From contig PBSL01000058.1 of NCBI GenBank assembly GCA_002726205.1, forward strand, positions 1 through 64,000: a stretch of 64,000 bases of DNA, in the 5' to 3' direction. The notes beneath the pieces were generated by a model that did no database searches, was not told where the DNA came from, and saw only the letters and a list, made by a program, of their open reading frames with translations. Below, one piece after another: positions 63,297-64,000 of this stretch (its first letter is position 1; each line of letters starts with the position of its first letter). Source of the stretch: Planctomycetaceae bacterium (GTDB lineage: Bacteria; Planctomycetota; Planctomycetia; Planctomycetales; Planctomycetaceae). The translations under genes were made by a program, and so were the position numbers.

Positions 63297-64000
63297 TCAA
63301 AGCCCGAAGCTCTCGGAAAGAATTTCTGGCGAGACGTGCCCATGGCGGTGGACTCGTCCCGAGTCGACGTTCATCAAGGTGATCACCGCCGGGCTGAAGA
63401 GGTATGGGTCGATCTGGTAAAAATCGTGGCCCGCACCCGCGAAAATCTCCAGGAACGGCCGTCCGTGGGCATCGGACGCTGAGGAGGGCACCCGGGGAAC
63501 AATCTCGGCTAACGAATTGTCATCCCCGGTGACCCACAACGTCACGTGGCCACCATAGAGAATTGCGTCGTTGGTTCGACCGATGCCCGCAAGGTCGTCA
63601 GCGGCGACCGGAGGAAGCGGAGTGGAGCCGAATCCCGAAACCACCCGCGACATGTCGAACTTCAGTTCATGCAGCTTGTGCAACGCGGTTTCCACGCTGC
63701 GAGCCACGACCTGGACCGTGCCGGCCTGGCTGGCTGTCGGTGCCACGGCGAGCAGGGTGCGGTCGGCGCCGACGCGTGTTTTCTCTGCAATCGCGTCGAC
63801 GACGGCCTCGTCGGGAAGACGGGCACTCTCGAGAACGCCGACACAGACCTGTGCAGACTCGGCTCCCTGGATGTCCTCGAACAATTTCTCATGGGCCGCC
63901 GCAGCCCTCATCGGCCCCGAACCCATCCCGAAATAATCCCCCTCGCTGATCTGCCAGCCCGCGTACTGGCTGGCCAGGCAGGCGGCAACCGGGGCATCGG
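63297..64000 (-). CDS. mch: Methenyl-H4MPT cyclohydrolase, 5' end beyond window
   Basis: The frame is open to the right edge; about 233 C-terminal residues of a protein of about 320 are visible. It hydrolyses methenyl-H4MPT to formyl-H4MPT in C1 oxidation. Characteristic are SEGDYFGMGSGPMRA near the edge, RVSGFGSTPLPPVA-like VVSGFGSTPLPPVA, GRTNDAILYGG, and GRPFLEIFAGAGHDFYQIDP. The pathway fits planctomycetes carrying H4MPT genes. The start of the gene and further pathway genes lie beyond the window. Confidence 0.97.
   Translation of the reverse strand, partial: DAPVAACLASQYAGWQISEGDYFGMGSGPMRAAAAHEKLFEDIQGAESAQVCVGVLESARLPDEAVVDAIAEKTRVGADRTLLAVAPTASQAGTVQVVARSVETALHKLHELKFDMSRVVSGFGSTPLPPVAADDLAGIGRTNDAILYGGHVTLWVTGDDNSLAEIVPRVPSSASDAHGRPFLEIFAGAGHDFYQIDPYLFSPAVITLMNVDSGRVHRHGHVSPEILSESFGL

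Overview
The window looks like chromosome from a high-GC planctomycete (Planctomycetota). The evidence is lineage-typical families side by side: a DUF1549/DUF1553 secreted protein, PPC-domain secreted proteins, a cytochrome c/WD40 protein, a DUF1598-like Gly-rich exported protein, several FHA proteins, tetrahydromethanopterin (H4MPT) C1 genes, and lipid A genes (lpxD, lpxI). Start codons include GTG, Shine-Dalgarno sites are often weak, and I found no rRNA, tRNA, IS element, phage or CRISPR. The taxonomic call is inference from gene content. Most genes are ordinary chromosomal genes; the accessory character lies in the large secreted proteins and the fusions.

Layout. 0-25 kb: a coiled-coil protein cut by the left edge, a large secreted LamG/PPC-like protein, a DUF1598-like protein with a thioredoxin-TPR protein, a CitG-like protein, a DapA-family lyase, ppdK, a small FHA protein, lpxD-lpxI, aroH, a membrane protein with a secreted metzincin-type protease, a PP2C phosphatase, an alpha/beta hydrolase-like protein with a PIG-L deacetylase, a TIM-barrel isomerase-like protein and a membrane-anchored LRR protein. 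24-30 kb: an Fe-S assembly locus on the minus strand (sufR-like, nuoB, sufC, sufB, sufD, Rieske-SufT fusion). 30-38 kb: an AGCS sodium symporter (+), then ribBA-rpmB-gatC-gatA-gatB-methyltransferase (-). 38-49 kb: three very large secreted proteins on the plus strand: DUF1549/DUF1553, PPC with Ala/Lys-rich segments, and cytochrome c/WD40 with Ala/Lys-rich inserts. The last two share a 26-residue Ala/Lys module, present three times, identical in protein but different in synonymous codons. 48-54 kb: a glucuronate-isomerase-like protein, an FHA-GAF-PP2C regulator, two small proteins, and an FHA protein with a glutamine-rich repeat tract. 54-61 kb: a minus-strand operon of a phosphatase, a Sua5-like/arginine-phosphatase-like fusion, rpiB, gcvH, gcvPA, gcvPB and a LipM-like octanoyltransferase. 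61-64 kb: a secreted protein, an ATP-grasp protein and the 3' part of mch, an H4MPT C1 gene.

How the parts work together. The SUF locus is complete (regulator, scaffold, ATPase, maturation factor) and carries one complex I Fe-S subunit. The glycine cleavage operon carries its own lipoylation enzyme, which fits a supply of lipoyl groups for GcvH, but gcvT is not in the window. H4MPT genes at the right edge suggest formaldehyde/formate handling. Three FHA proteins and two PP2C phosphatases suggest phospho-Ser/Thr signalling. The most interesting candidate for an undescribed system is the 38-49 kb secreted trio, whose Ala/Lys modules interrupt WD40 blades and whose protein sequence appears to be under selection.
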